From Opisthorchis felineus (Eukaryota > Platyhelminthes > Trematoda > Opisthorchiida > Opisthorchiidae), in the NCBI GenBank assembly GCA_004794785.1, contig SJOL01009743.1, positions 314,292-378,291 of the forward strand: a stretch of 64,000 bases of DNA, written 5' to 3'. This document shows positions 1 to 15,000 of the stretch, piece by piece (the first letter of the stretch is position 1; each line of letters begins with the position of its first letter). Both the position numbers and the translations under genes were made by a program. Below the pieces are notes generated by a model. The model was not told the DNA's origin. It saw only the letters and a program-made list of their open reading frames with translations, and made no database searches.

Positions 1-97
1 AAGGATGAAGCCAATTATCTGAAGCCCCAAAAGCAATCCACCAAGAAGCAAAAACACGTTTGGCACACGATCCAACAATTCTGGGTCCGTAAACTCT
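1..97 (-). CDS. Gene A coding exon 5 (TM6), partial
   Basis: The exon begins after acceptor ctaaaatag; its first base completes an Arg codon, then EFTDPELLDRVPNVF and TM6 (LLLGGLLLGLQIIGFIL). It is open to the window edge, so 3' end and donor are not seen. 29 of 32 residues match gene B exon 5. Confidence 0.9.
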
Positions 98-3000
98 CTA
101 TTTTAGGTAGGAAACGGTAGGATTTCATTAATAAACATCTGTTTAAAGCGGATATTCATGCATCAGAAGGAGGGAGAAACCATAGCCCTCTTTGCAAGAA
201 TGAACACTTCGTTACCTGTGTGCTTCTTCATGTTAGAAAACCGAAAAAACAGAATTATTAACAGTTCCTTTGTGTGGAACAAAAAGAGGTCTGTACACTG
301 AGGCTAACAAGGCAGATTTACCAGCAGTAGGTAGGCCATTGTGAAATGATAACTAATTGATCCGCGATCAAGAAAAATTCCTACAATCATGCGATCAATA
401 ATGCTGGCTAAATGGTCCACATGGAAACGACTTCAAAGTACTGGATCAGTGAGTGAGCCTATGTGACTTACTAATGACCAGTCTGCAAGCCCACTTCTGG
501 ACCGTCAGAAAGATGGCAGAACATTACTCTCACACACTGCGAAATTCACCCACCATAAACGGTTTTATGATGGCGATGGTGAGGGATAAAGTAGAAAACC
601 CAATGCCTCTTGAGTATTGTAGTGTGAAAATATCAAACCATTTCCAAAAAGACATTGGCATGCACAACAAGTTACTATTAGCTAAAGCACGACGTTATAC
701 GTCAGCATTTTGCTCAGTTCAAAGATGCAGAACCGAACATTGATGAGTTACCGCCAGTATTGTTCTTCGTCTCACGCACCGAGGTTATACACCGAATTTA
801 ATGGCCCCAGTTGAAAATTTGAACGACGTTTAGTCACTGTTTTGACAAGTGAGAACGTGAGGCTATAAATTCTGCGCGAAAACTCTCGCGCTGTGGAGCA
901 GTCGGTTCTATTATTTTATTTCGCACGATGAGAACCCGGAGTCTCCCAAAAGGAGGTAACAGTGGTGAATAAAGTGAAAGTCCTTCGGGGTTTCCGTAAT
1001 AAAACAGTGTGCCAGTATACTGCTTTTTGATTCTTTTAACTGCTTTCCGTGAAATGGCCTAAAGGGAAACTATCTGGTTTTTCATTGTTCCGAAAGGTTC
1101 ATGGTTAGCTGTACTCACGTGCAAATATTACCCGACGCAACACTGTGAAGTCAGAGCTAGGCTCTCAGTTGTTAAGGTGGGTTAGTTGAATATGCATTTG
1201 TAAGTTACAGAGTGGACTGATCCCCCAATCAACTATATGACCAAAAGTCTGATCCTATGAAGTATTTACAATCCTCACTCCAATAATAAAAGCTTCCAAA
1301 ATCTTCGCCATTTTTTGTATCAAATCAATAATATGATAAAATGCAGAGGGTCGTCCCGAATGGCCACTGCAACCTTCCCCTATTGGTTGGGTTTGAGTCT
1401 TTCAATACCACACTGACAAGAACAGACAAACAGAATGAACATCAGAGAGACAAACACACGGGAAAATCATTTGATAAAGCTGTCTAAAAGTCTAGTTACA
1501 CTCTCCTCTATGATAGAATGAAGAAGGCAGTGAGATGTTTTTTCAAGGTGACCAGTCACCAACAGCCAAACCGTACAATGTTCTTCGAAAAAATACAAAT
1601 TAAAGGCTAAACTACTAGTTTCGAATGGTCAGCGGTTGCATTCCCCAACGAGGTTTAAACCAATTTTTCACTGTCTTGCTTCTATTCCTCAACAAAATCC
1701 TGCTTTGACCACGTAAGGTCACTAAACTTGTACCTTGAAATTACGGTCCTTGGGACGTGACAAATTGGGACCTTTCTGTGCCCAGTTTTTGCTTCACTCC
1801 ACGTCGTTGTTTTTCATGCTATTCGCTAACAAATGCACACACAGTTTTTCGATGCTGTTACGTCCAAACGAAAGCCAAACATTTACTTCAGAATGCTGCG
1901 CTAAAGGAATAATTGCCAAGGTTTGGTTTGGTTTATTTGTCTTTTAAGCATGTTTGGCAATATATAGCAACGCTTCTGTTCATGAGCTACGTGACGTGCC
2001 AAAGTACACTTGTCACATATCAGACACGCTCAACCTCCCATTCATCCCATTTCACTTACACACCAATGAACGATGCAGCACGATGAAAAAGCCTGCGGTA
2101 ACCTGGGCTGATAACAAAATAATACGCTCTGATGTGCCAGCAGAACCTTAACTGACCGCCTTATCTGACTTGATAAGCATGCCACAACCATTTAACAAGC
2201 CATGCAACCAGAGACCATGCCAGGTCACTGGAAAAAAAGTGCCACCAGCCTACATATTCATTGTTTTACAAGTAAGGCATATCACACTTTGAACATTGCA
2301 GTTAATAAAGTACTTGGGTGTCCAATTTGCGTACCATTAAAGGTCACGTTTGAATCTGACAGACTCACCGGGTCACATTATCCACCTTCACGTTTTTGGG
2401 ATTGATGAACGCCGTTTGAATAGGAGTAAAGATCAGCGCGCCAAGACCGAACCCACCGACTATAAGTCCGCTGACAATACCTCTACGCTGGGGGAACCAC
2501 TGAACATCAAATAGAAGAGAAAATTAAATGAGGATGTACTGGCATCACGTAATTACCATCAGCGAATTGTACTCATGAACTCAGGATAGCGGAAGTATCA
2601 CATAAAATGCCTCGAAACTTTGTGCTCAACAAATTTTGCAGATGGTCACCAAAACCCAGTAGCAAATAAACCTGGAAACCTGTAGACCCTATCTACGTGG
2701 AGAAGCGTTCAAAAATCCACGGTCATCCTTTTTCCAGGGAGAATTACTACCAAATTATCGGATGTTGCATTTGTTGGTTACAGTGTGGTAAAAATGTCAA
2801 AATGCACCAAAAAACGCTCTGGGTTGTTCAATGGTAGCCACAAGTTTATTTCGTTTTTTGGAAATTCAGACCGTCCCAACACATGCCAGCTTCAGGACCC
2901 ACCCACGAAGCTCCTATTCCAAATGATAGAGAGCAAGCACAACTATATCTGACAGCCGAATGGCTATTAAGTGAAAAATTTAAGTTAACAAATCTATTCC

Positions 3001-6000
3001 ATTTTTTTCATCTCACATTGCTTTCCTTCTAGCTGTTATTATTTGGAAAATGACATGAGGTAACACTAAAGACCTAGGTGTTCTCTAAACCACCTTAAAT
3101 GAAGCAGGTACCATGAGGCTCTTTCCGTGGTCTTAGAGTTGTCTGCTGATCACTCACTACTTCGTCTTCCTTTGGTTGGTTGTCCTCAGATTTATCATCC
3201 AATAAAAAATACTATCTACAGTTAAACAACAAATATATGACGAACCAGTTCTAAGTCACGCCTGCTGTAGTCGAATGTGACTAAGTAATGTATGTCCGTG
3301 GAATGAACAGTTCTGTGTCTGAAATGGATAAAACTAACTTGAATGACCGACGTTCCAGTGTGCTCGTGCTTAGACTATCACAATGCCTTCTCCGCATTGG
3401 TCTAAACCTCCTTAAGACCGTTTTGAAAGAAGACCTATCGATCCAGGCAAAGGCATGATCAAACAGAATGTACCTTCAATGAACTTTCATGAAGTATTAA
3501 ACTTGAATGATACCATGAAGCTTCGGAAGACGTCCGAGGAGGAGTGTATTCAAAAATGTGCGAACAAATGTACCTCCAGAAAGCAGCGACTGGAATGTCA
3601 CGTGTCTCCATTTTCATTCGACTGATAGCTGCTAACAGATATATGAGCAGAGTTAGCTGATGTTCTTTCGAATGAATCCAACAACTGTCACGTTACTTTT
3701 GGAGGCAGAAATATCTTATTCTTCATAACTCAGGGGCTTAGGCCATTCACCCTGGCAACCTAGCTCACCATAGTCAAGCAGAAATTAACTGCCAGGCCAA
3801 ACAGCTTTCGCATACTCTCAGTGCTTACTAATAAAAGCTAAGATCACAGAAATGTTTTGCCCCTTTTGAAGGTCGACGTTTTGTACACCAGTGCAAATGC
3901 GAAGTTCATGGTGGCGGGACAGAGTGTTTGCTTTAGAGGCAAGGGTCCCCACCAGAGTGGAGTGAATTGAAAGGAGACCACGACCGAGATCTCTGTTGAC
4001 CAAGGTAACCAACAATTTCGAAATAATGTTTGTTCCTTCGGCGCATGCGCAAACTTAGGGGAGTCAGACTCAGTATGTATAAAGGCCCTTTGATTATATC
4101 GGGATTATGTCAATTGAACAGACTGGACTCCACTTACTGTTGTTGCTACTCCAAGTACCACCGCGTATCCGAACCCTAGTCCCGCGCCTTTGATCAGTGA
4201 ATATGTGAAAATAACACCGATGAAGCTCTTCTGAATAGTAAAATATGTGAGAAGGACGCCACCGCTGTAGGGAAAGGAAAATGATCATTATCATAGATTT
4301 AGTTTGTTTTGAGGAACACGTTGCGCTAACACCGACATGTAACACCCAGTTCCACAAATAACCACTAACTCCCAAAGGGTAACCTCACAAAAAACAGAGG
4401 AACAAATGGAGTAGGTATGTAGGACAACAGAAGACCGTCTCTGTAATGATATTTCACTCAGCCACATCGTAATGGAGTTTAACATGATAACAGTTCTCTC
4501 ACGAGCAATTTCGAATCACCTCAACTTCCGAATCTCAGCTTGCCATTGTGACATTAGAAAGAATTATAAGTCTATCCTGATCTTGGAATTGAACCAATTT
4601 CCTCTCCTCACCTTGTTACACTTCCGCTAACAGTAATCAGTCCTACGTAGGACGATCCGTTTTCAAGTTGTTTGGGGAACTATGCTGAATTCGTTCTTCA
4701 TTTTGTGTGTCATATTTACCACCATCGAGGATAATACACCAGTAGTAAATAATGCCACATAAGTACCACACAACTAGTACAGAGCTGAAAGGAAAAGACT
4801 GTGTATCTCTAGGGAATTCGACCGAGAACTAGACGTCTACAGCTTGGAGCGGCTGGGAGACAAATTAGTCTGACCACCAAATCAGAGAGAAGTGCCATCA
4901 ATAGAAGTGACCCAGCTTCATTTTCAAGAAACAGTACAAGGATAAAAAAGACTTAGCTAGAGTCCGGCAAGAAAGGGACTTCATAAACGTCACTGAGGTC
5001 GGTAATACGGCATGATATGACCCCAATCACCTGTAAGAAAATCCACTTGCACGACTGACACACAGATCTCAAAGTGTCCTTCATTTCTCGACGTCAACCG
5101 TTGCATTGTGGTTGTAAATCTGAGTTTAGTTCTGTTCTACCGTTAGTTTGCAGTAAATGTGCACATAATTAGGAGGCGTAATGAGGCACTCGTTTGAGAG
5201 GAAGTTGTCCTCCTAGCATATAAATGACATGCAGTTCTTCACAAGCCCACAGTTAGACCCCTCAGATTTAGTCGGGACAGGACAGGTTACCGATGATCTA
5301 GGACCAAGTACCCTTCTGGATAGAAGCCTGCAACTTGACCTCTTCACCATTTTACACCTCTTATTGTGCAATCCTCCAGAAATAATTCGATCCAGGTTAG
5401 ATCACAAAGTATCAAACAAAAAAACATTTCTCAAATATTTTGCGACAGACATTTTTGCACCTCCATATAGTATAGCGGCAAGTTGGAGTCTTACAGCATG
5501 AGGCAAGTTGGTGGAGATTACCTCCTGATTAAAAATCCCTAACATCATCGATACAGAAGCATCAATCAGTCAAACGCAACTCCCCTAACAAAGCCTCTAT
5601 GTGCTCAAATCATTAGGAAACCCAAAAGGGGAAATACACCGAGTTGTTGTTCTATTGGCTGAGCTGGGCAACGTGGTTGGAGGCGTTTCGTCACCAGTGC
5701 AGTGGTAAATTGACAGTGGGTGGTAGTACATCAAAGTGAAGACGTTAAGCAGTGCCGCGCTTGTGCTAAACGAGTGCCACCTCAGAGAACAGCACAAGGA
5801 CCATTTATACAATCTGGGCTGTTAGCATTCCCCTTGATAGCAGGAAATACATGTACGGAGAGGACCACTCTGGACGCACGGGATTGAGTCCATGGCAGTT
5901 CCCGCCATGGAAGCCCGTTCCCCGAATCAATAAAGTATGTCTTATATGTCTTCATAAGACTAAATCACTGTCCTTGAGAAAGCGTCCTATGCCTACGGTC

Positions 6001-9000
6001 CGGCTTCATACACCGATTAATACAAGCTTGTCCAATATACTAAATCCCCACATCAGTGAAGTTTTCTCAGCCAGACCTAACTTCGCTTAGCCTGCTGAGG
6101 CACAGGGTAGACCAGTGCTTGAGTGCTCCAACTGGTAGGCATATCAAAAATCTCTTTCATGACAAAATGTTTTATCTGTATTAACGAAACAATGACACTG
6201 TGTCATAAGAACGTACATATCAGTTAAGGAATATTACATCAATACTTTTGCAAATCGGTGACAAAAGTCCGTTCTAACGGTCTCATATCCGTCACCCTTG
6301 CCTTAATGGCAAAGGCTCAAGATGATGCAAAATTTAAAAAAGTCTTTTTTGTTCTTAGTAACGGGCAAGTACAACTTATTATCGCAGCTGTATTTACACT
6401 GATATTTGTGTCCCGCCCAACCCTATCTCGTCAGCTGACGCTCTTGTATCAATGCACACTCGGTCACTATTCCTTTACCTACTGCTCGGTAAATCCGAGG
6501 GATCCATTTTGCGCAGGGGTTCTCAAGTTCCGTACTTTAGGCCAAATAAACCAACAGGCCTTTCAATTCTCAAGGTAGACATATGATGTGTTTCCAAAAC
6601 AGGCATGCACAAAACCAGATAGGTTACGCGCTTAAAACGCCAGAACTAGCCCAACTTTTCAGCATTTCACTCATCATATGTCCGGTGATCGTAAGACAAT
6701 GGCCTAATATATGTGCGGTGGAGGATCCGCACTCATCCTTAGAGCTGAATGCGCCCTACTTGACTAGATTCCGGAAAATAATAGTTATTACGCTGTCTAT
6801 CCGTCTGGCTTAATCAATGCAAATATTCGTTGACGCAGTAGCCGGTTGTTGTCTGTGGCGCCATAGTATGCTCCAGCTAATACCAACGCTGCAAACATAT
6901 ATTTTGTTGCGGTCTATTTTGGCCACTTTATCGGGCAAAAAAATGCTGACATTATCCTTGCTTGTGATATAAACGTTTAAGCTGGTAGACTTAGCCTGTG
7001 AAGGCACAACTCAATAATCTATACGGATTCAAACAGTGCGAATTTGCAAAGCTTTGCACTGGCCACCAACTGTACCTGTCGAACACCAGATTCCGACACA
7101 AACGTTTGCACCGTGTAATCTAGTTTAAATCATCCGCGAACCTCTTTATATCATACGGTTATTAGCTGCAAGTAGACAGCTACATCTTGAGCTCATTGTT
7201 TATTCATATGGTGCAGAAATACGCATTTTTAAGGATTCCGGAAGTCGACAAAAGGTGTGCCACCCACTTAGAACCGGAAAGCAGCTGCAGCTAGCCCAAG
7301 AATTTTCCAACGGCATCCGACAAAATGTTGACTGTGAACACCAAAATAATGCATTGGAACACATAAAAGAAGCTGTGATTATGGAGTCCAACTGCCTGTC
7401 CTCTTTTTCGACCATACTAAAAGAATGAGGACCATTGCTAGAAACAGGATAATGCCGGAAATCGTATACTAGCAAATAAACGATTATGGCCGTGCACACA
7501 CATTATTGGAACGCTAAATAATAAAGAGCCTTTGGAATGTTGGTGCATGCCGAAACTCAAGAAATTGAACGCTTCCGTCAGCGAAAATTGTCATGCTCTG
7601 TGTAAGTTGTGCTGATCGCCCGATCTGAAAAAACCGCCGTCAACTAAACAATCACCTCAGAAATGTACTTGCAAAATCGTGGTTTGGAGAAAGATGCTGA
7701 GCTAGCTGCCCCACTTCAGCGCTTTCCCCAGGAGCAGCGGATGAAGTCAAATGGGATGAGGAACTAAGATCTTTGAAGACAAAAGAAAAGGCAACATACC
7801 AATTCTAATGCGAAAAAAGGAGCTAGACCTTCTTTAAAGATGCCGGGTGGACGGTACTATTTGTATCACCTGGGGCAAATAAAAAACTAGAAGAAGATTA
7901 GCAAATCCATTCTTCAAAAAGGATATACAAAAGCGCTGAAACCACGACAATACCAACCTGGTTCTTTCTGATCTTATCATGTGTAGGTGGACCGAACACC
8001 CACAAAGGCATGTCCGTGAAAATCGCACTGGGTTCACTTCTGTGAGCAGATGCCTAGAATACGTCTTTGCCATCTAACGTTAAGCATAGAAGAACCACAA
8101 TTCTATGTTACTAACCATGCGTATCTTTTTTAACCATAGGCTGACCCCACTTACACTTCGGTACCAGAGCAAAGTCTATCCAGTAGATGTTCAAAATTTT
8201 GGCGAGGTATACCAATTCTGGTGAATGAATGAAGTTCTAAGGCAGGTTTCTTCTCTAAATCGACCAAATTAGATGGTGTCAGAAAAAGTTCTTCTTGCCT
8301 CGGTTTTTATGTTTTGCCTGCTGATAAGGAGGTTCGCGCCAACCTCTGACGCCTGCAAGGTTAAAATGCCCCAGGACAGGTAATACTAAATATCCTTAAT
8401 AACCTTGATGCACCATTCAGTGAGTGCTTCACGCTTGGAAATCGTAAAGTGCTGCTTTGGGAATAAGGCAATGGGGTGGCTTCTGATGTCCGTCGAACAT
8501 GCACATGATAAATTAGGTGAACAGCATGTGCTATAGAACCGCCAAACTCACACGATCCTTTATAGTCAACCTTGCACATGGAGCCCATGGCTTGACAGCG
8601 CAGCATGTAATTCATCCCAAAAAACTCGCTTAGTTTGGATCGTGACCATAATAGTCGTTGAACTGATTAGGGAATACGGCCCAGCGTACCGTCCGACGTC
8701 CCTGTGTCCAAAGTGCCGAATATAATACGCATCCTGCGCACGAACGCAGCGTGTTTTAACTTGCCCACAGTCATAATTGGATACCCAATGTTTTGAGCCA
8801 CCACCAGAGCCCAAATCCTTTATCCGAGTGTACTATCCGTTAATGAACGAAACCACTGCATCTGAAACCACTGTATAACTGCACATGGTCTATCGTTAGG
8901 GATGATGAAACAACGTTCTGCTGAAAATAGGCCCGAAAAGACATTCCTACTTAGTCCTGTCATTGAAAAGAACTTTAACCGCTCCTCTGTTTGACCATCA

Positions 9001-12000
9001 TGTGCGATAACGGTCAGAACGTTGAACCAGACAGTGCCTATGGTCTTTTCTGCCGTTAGGTGTATAAGCCGCCAAGTATTCGGTACTTGAGTGTAAAGGC
9101 AGACGGGTCATGTTGATGAAAATGTAACATGACGTATCCACTGGTATCAAACTGCGAATGTCATTCTTCCAAAATGGGATAGACAATTCAAGCCGATGAT
9201 CCATGGGCAGTTTGCTTTTCACAAGGCGACCCATAATCAGCCTAATATTCAAGCGTCAACTCCAATCTAATGTAAACGAAGAAAGGCATCAAACTATTGA
9301 GGGAAAATAATTGCACACCTGCCAACATTCGACCTGCATCTCAGTCGAACCAGATATCAATATGGAGGGGGCGAACAGATGGCAAGTGAGAAAGCAATCG
9401 AGGCTAGTAAATAACGCATAAGTCGAGCTGTCTCCTGTGACCAAGTAAGGTGCGGCTTTACTGGCTGAAAGGTTGATAGTTCAAATCCAACCCTTGAATC
9501 TTGGCTGCTCCTATCTAGGCTTGAGAATCCTGGCGGTATCTCACCCACCCTGATTCCTGCTGATGACACAGCAGGTTTGCAGTGAAAGAGCGCTAAAGAT
9601 ACACGATTAGTTGTATTATTAAGTAAACTCTAGCCCGACAGTCCCTGCATATTTCCGCTGCCATCTGAAGTGTTTCTACCCATTTTTGTCAGCATTCTTA
9701 TTTTAAACTGTGAAGATTAAACTTAAAATTCAGCCGAACGTGTTAACAGAATAATTGAGGTTAAATGTACTGCGTGAATTTGTTCTCTTCCGTAACAACC
9801 GGGCTTTGCTGATGGATGAGTCAGGTAAAGGGGTTAATGACGACGAAAATGGTGCGTTGATGCTTGCTTGTGTTCGCTCCAACGCCGAAACCTGTGAAAG
9901 TATGGAGCGCCAATCAACAACAGCATAAAGCCTGCAGTCTCAAACTGCCCGGAACAATAGCAATACTGCAGCATCAGAATAAACTAAAGATCTGTTTTTT
10001 TCATATCAGCACATGACAACTGGAGCTCTATTTCCGCAGCATGGAAAATTTAGTTCAGTACCAATTTTAGGTGACTTGAGAACGCGATCCAACCAGTGAA
10101 AACAGCCAGCTTAGATTTGGCAATCAGAAAAGTTGTTGAAGAGGAAGTGAAAAGAATGAAGATATACAAAGAAAAATGAAAACAGACCCCACTTCATGAA
10201 CATTTTGTTGGCATGCAAAAGCTTTGTTAGTTTTGTTTGTCGAGAGCATCAGGTAAATCGTTCATCCACAGAACTCAGTGAAGTTTTTAATATAGCGCAA
10301 CATAATTAATCAAACTTTTGTGGTGTCTTTAACATACTGTGTAGCTTACATTCTGGAAGCCCGTACCTGTAGGATAACGGCGAATCATCTGAATGGTTAC
10401 CCGGAGCAAGTGATGCGCTCCAGGGACTGATTCCGGGTCCCATAATTTTGTGAAATCAATGCAATGGGCTACCTCAATAGTCGGAGCAGAACACTGGGAT
10501 AGCTGAATGCACCCAGCTAGTGAAAAACATGTCCGTCAACCCTATTAAGTTTTAATGCTCATGTGCTGGCAGAACACTGCAGGAAGCACCATATTACTTT
10601 CCTTTTATAGTGGGATTACGAACCTCAGCTTGTGTTACTGACAACTATCCGAAACCGACCGCATTGCCAGGGTGGTGGAAGAAGAGAGAAAGTTATGGGC
10701 GTTTTGGAGCCGAGAAGCATTGCTATGTTCATTTTTCGCTTTCTGAAATATGCAGCACCGGCATATTACAGTCAACATCATCAAAGACAGCAACATCAGT
10801 GCTGACACTGATGCTTCACTGCCGTAGACATATTACAAATGTAAGATAGATGGGAAGTGGCAAATGAAATACGCGTAAAGATTACCTATGGGGGGACAAA
10901 AGCCTTGAGACAGCTCAGCTGTATTTATTTCAGTCTGAATTAAGTCCTTCTGTTACTGACTGGAAATTAGCATAGAGTAAACAGCTGTCGTTAAGGCAAT
11001 ATGGAGTGCCCAAAATATCCGCCCTTACACCCGTACTCCTTGATCTTTATGTCAGTGACCTCAACAGCGGCGTTGCATTTCAGGTGCTTCCGTTCGCTCT
11101 TACAGTGTGGTGGACTATCTAAAAAACACCAGTATACGTCTATTACAAACAAACAACAACATAGGCCATCAACAAGCCGCTGTTTCACACGTCTCACGAA
11201 ATGTCCTCAGAACTCCGCACCTCATCAGCAACTTCTTAAATGAACTGTATCAACTGAGAGAACATTCACTGGAGAGTTGATAATCGAATGTCTTAGCATA
11301 TCGATTTGATTATATTAAGAACCAAGGTGAAGGCTAAAAATCCCATTAAAGTGGATATAAGGTTGTTATTAGCCCTACACCATATGCTTTAAACTGACTG
11401 ACTCCTACGAGAGTGTTCGTCACGGTGATCAGATCAATCACGTTATGCAGACAGTACGGTTCTAACCTGCACAGCAAGCAATAGAAGCTAGCGTCTGGCA
11501 GCTAGGAGTGTTCAAGGACTAACATGCTTCAGCTGGGTGCTATTATTCAGACGGTTCCCAGTACAGAGGAACGTCTTCATCGTCACCCTCCAAATCCGTC
11601 TTCCAAGTGCCTCGTTCGACCTCTAAACATTTGCACATTCACCGCATCCACACTCCTGATCTCTCATGTTATACGATATTTTGTCCACCTCTATGTTTCT
11701 TCCCCGCTGGATTACGCACGGAAAACAACGCCGTTCTGGATAGGCGGCAGTTCTAAATGCAGTCTTTGAGTGAAGCATCATCAACGTAACCAACGGCCCG
11801 TCTCTCAAGCATGTTATTGAGAACCTCGTGATTTCAGTGTTGGTTATGAGAAATTGGTGGCCAAACCGCTGATGACATATCAGATCCTTCATCTACCGCG
11901 GCTGAGTCTCGCAGCCGCACGACAATACAGCGCGCACACCTAGTGGTGTCCAGTTGATGGTGAAAATGGCGCGGATTGGTGAGTAAAGTTCTGGTTTTTG

Positions 12001-15000
12001 AGATTCGCGCGGTGAGTTTGTCTGTCACACTACCGTCAGAGTTGCTGCATAGTCCGTGAGACAGATAGTGATTCACAACTCCAAGTGTCTCTCCTCGAGT
12101 CTTTCGGGACATATTTCGCACCGTAATTCCGGAAGGAGGACTTTGCACTTTGATGATGCAAGACACATGCCAAAGGATTAAACGCTCTAAAGCAGCTTAT
12201 TCGGTAACGTGTACACTTCCTCCTCCATTTCAGAAATGCCAATAATGTCATCTTTATTTTTCAGGTTGATTGGGTTCTCACTTAGAGGTCTGCACGTTGG
12301 AGCTTTAAAATCCTCTAGATTCAAACCTGAACTCTCAACAGCAACAAAAGCAAACGAAAATAAAATAGGCACCTTTGCTCAGCTAAATTTATCAGCTATC
12401 ATGAACGATGGGTACATCGGCTCCAGTAGTTACAGTTTCGGCCACCGGAAGGTGGGAGATTTGGGGTATACAGCCCAGCATTGGAGGTCGTGGTATGTTC
12501 ATCTAGTTTGGAAATCGGGCACCTACACGTTGGAGTGGACAGCTTTGATGCACGATTTCTACTGACTGCGCGACTGGGCCATTTCTGTCAGTGTCATTAA
12601 CCACTGCTGAATCGAGTCCAGGGTTCCCCATCCAGGAAAGCTGCTGTAGTCGTCCCAACTCAGTCTCCTGGTTGTCAGGTTATACACTGTCCACCTCTCG
12701 GTCGCTTCCAATCAACACAGGGCTGCGCGAAAATAGCTCTGCAAGGCAGACGGTCCTCTGGTATGCGGAGTATATGTGGCAACCATCGTAAACTATGAAG
12801 CGTGAGTAATTCACCTATCGCGAGTGACTTCCGTTTTCATAGGACCATCTGGCGTGCCTCAGCATTACTAACCCGATGTTTCCACAAGACTCAAAATGCT
12901 TCGGAGACGCCAGTGGTCAAACACTGGCATCTTTCGTACGTTCTCTGCACGTAGATGCCACGCTTCCGATCCATAAAGCAGTATGAATTGCACTGCAGCA
13001 GTGCAAACCCTGCCCTTGACAGACAAACTGACGTCAAGTCAGTGCCATAGGTGTCGGAAGTTGCAAAAGCAGCCCTGGCCTTCCCGATTCGAGAGGTGAT
13101 CTCATCTACAGCCAGTCCACCGGAACTTACACAACTGCTCAGGTAAACAAATTGACCTATCGTGTCGATCCGTTGTTCTCCAAGCATGAGGTTTGGGTTT
13201 GATCCAACCCGGTCTTGTGGTAGCACTTTACGCTTTTCAGGTATGAAGCGCATACCAAACTGTGTGGCAGTTATTAAAGTTGTTCAAAATGGCTTGCATT
13301 TTTGAAGGATCTGAACCAAGGAGAGTACTATAGTCCGCATACTCAATGTCCTCGAGCGAACGTCCCAGGAGCATTTCGACTCCGAGGTTTCAGAGGCAGG
13401 TAGAAAAATTCCAGGCAGTACGTCAATAACAAAGTTGAAAAGGAAAGGTGAGGGAGGACAGCCTTGTTTTACACCACTGGACGTGATGAAATCAGGCAAA
13501 AGCCTTTCCCATACTCGTACGCGCCCACAGGAGTTCGCATACAGTGCCCTCATAAGGGACACCTTTGATCGCCAGACACCGCCAATGTTCCTCACGATCG
13601 ATAGAGTCAAAAGCAGATTTCAGATCTAGAAGAACAACCAACGTGGGACGTTTGAAGGAGTGGCGCTGTGCAAAATTTTGTCTCAAGATAAAGATATAGC
13701 CAATGAATCCTCGGTCAGGGCGAAACTCTACTTGATTCCAACGAGTCTGTTTCTCCCGCTAATCAACCAACTTGGGCAAAATGGTGCCAGAGAACACCTT
13801 AGATGCAAAGGATACCAGGCTGACATCCCAACCGTTTTTGCACGACATTCTTGCGTCTATTTTTAAAACGAGGATGACAGTATAGAGTCTCCATTCGACT
13901 GGTATTCAGGTTTTGTTCCAAATCTTCTGGAGTATGATCGTCAGACTGTTAATCAGGACCACATCAGCTAAGTTGAAGAGTGTGGGGTGCAGACCATCCG
14001 GTTCAAATGTCTTGTAGCTTTAAAGCAGTGATATCCTACATTGGATTTTTGCTGCTGAGGGTGGGCTGGTGTCGCTATTCCATTCAGGTCCTCTGAGTTT
14101 TGCTGGAGGAGACCAGATGAACTGTTCTTTGAGGTATTCAGCCCGTCGCTCAAGACGAAGATGCTGCAAATGAACTTCAGTTCTACTCTTTCCGCAGACA
14201 CCTTTCTTTTTAACCGGTTGATCGAATCAGCTGATGCCTACAGCGAAAGTCATCTCCATCTCCTGGGCCTTCGAAATCTCCCAGAGTTCTCCATCACACA
14301 TACAAGCTCTTGAGTATCCGGTGTTTTAGGGAGATGCGTGCGCCATCCTATTCGCTAATTGCTGATATGGCCTTCCTGGCAACAATAAGACTTGCTAATC
14401 TCGAGGATATCCAGGGTTCACTCAGTTGAGTCGCGTGGCTTGGACAAGAAGTTCGGAAAGCCGACAGCACAGTTCATTTAACTCGTTTTCGTTTAACCTG
14501 CAAGCAATCATAGTAATTCGCATAACCGTGCGGTTCAGATAGCTTCCAACCACGTCAGCTTGATACTCTTAAGCTACTGTCACTTGCCAGTGTTGATGAA
14601 TGCAGGTGCTGTGCTTTGGCACGCGTATTGATGACGGGAAGCGAAGTTTTACCCAAAGCCGCACAATGGTATGATCAGAGTCAAGTTGTCTACCTCAGAA
14701 AGAACGGCAATCTTTATTTGAGGCTCTCCCTTAATAACTGATAGCCACATGGCCCAATCGAGTTCATGAATGTCCCGGGGTTGGTGGCCTCCAGGCAATT
14801 CGATGTGAGCGTTTGTGCTGGAAGTTCGTACTGGCCAGGAACAGACGGTGATCAGCACATAACTAAAGCAGTTGCTCCCCATTATCCGTATACGGATCCC
14901 CCACTCCAGATCAACCACTTGCTTATTTTGCTTCTTGACTTAGTTGTCCGGCTTCGGAAGTCCACAGCATATTGCTTGATTGGTCTAGCTAAGTGGGGCA

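Noticed and set aside
5675..5700. Minus-strand CTGGTGACGAAACGCC resembling hammerhead core boxes
   Set aside because: CTGGTGA is followed directly by CGAAAC with no stem II, A6 is changed, and there is no stem I partner.
6258..6578. 106-codon open frame in the gene A intron
   Set aside because: No motif or splice context; consistent with chance.
9420..9515. A functional tRNA gene suggested by the B-box-like ttcaaatcc
   Set aside because: No acceptor stem, anticodon arm or good A box could be folded; at most a SINE relic.
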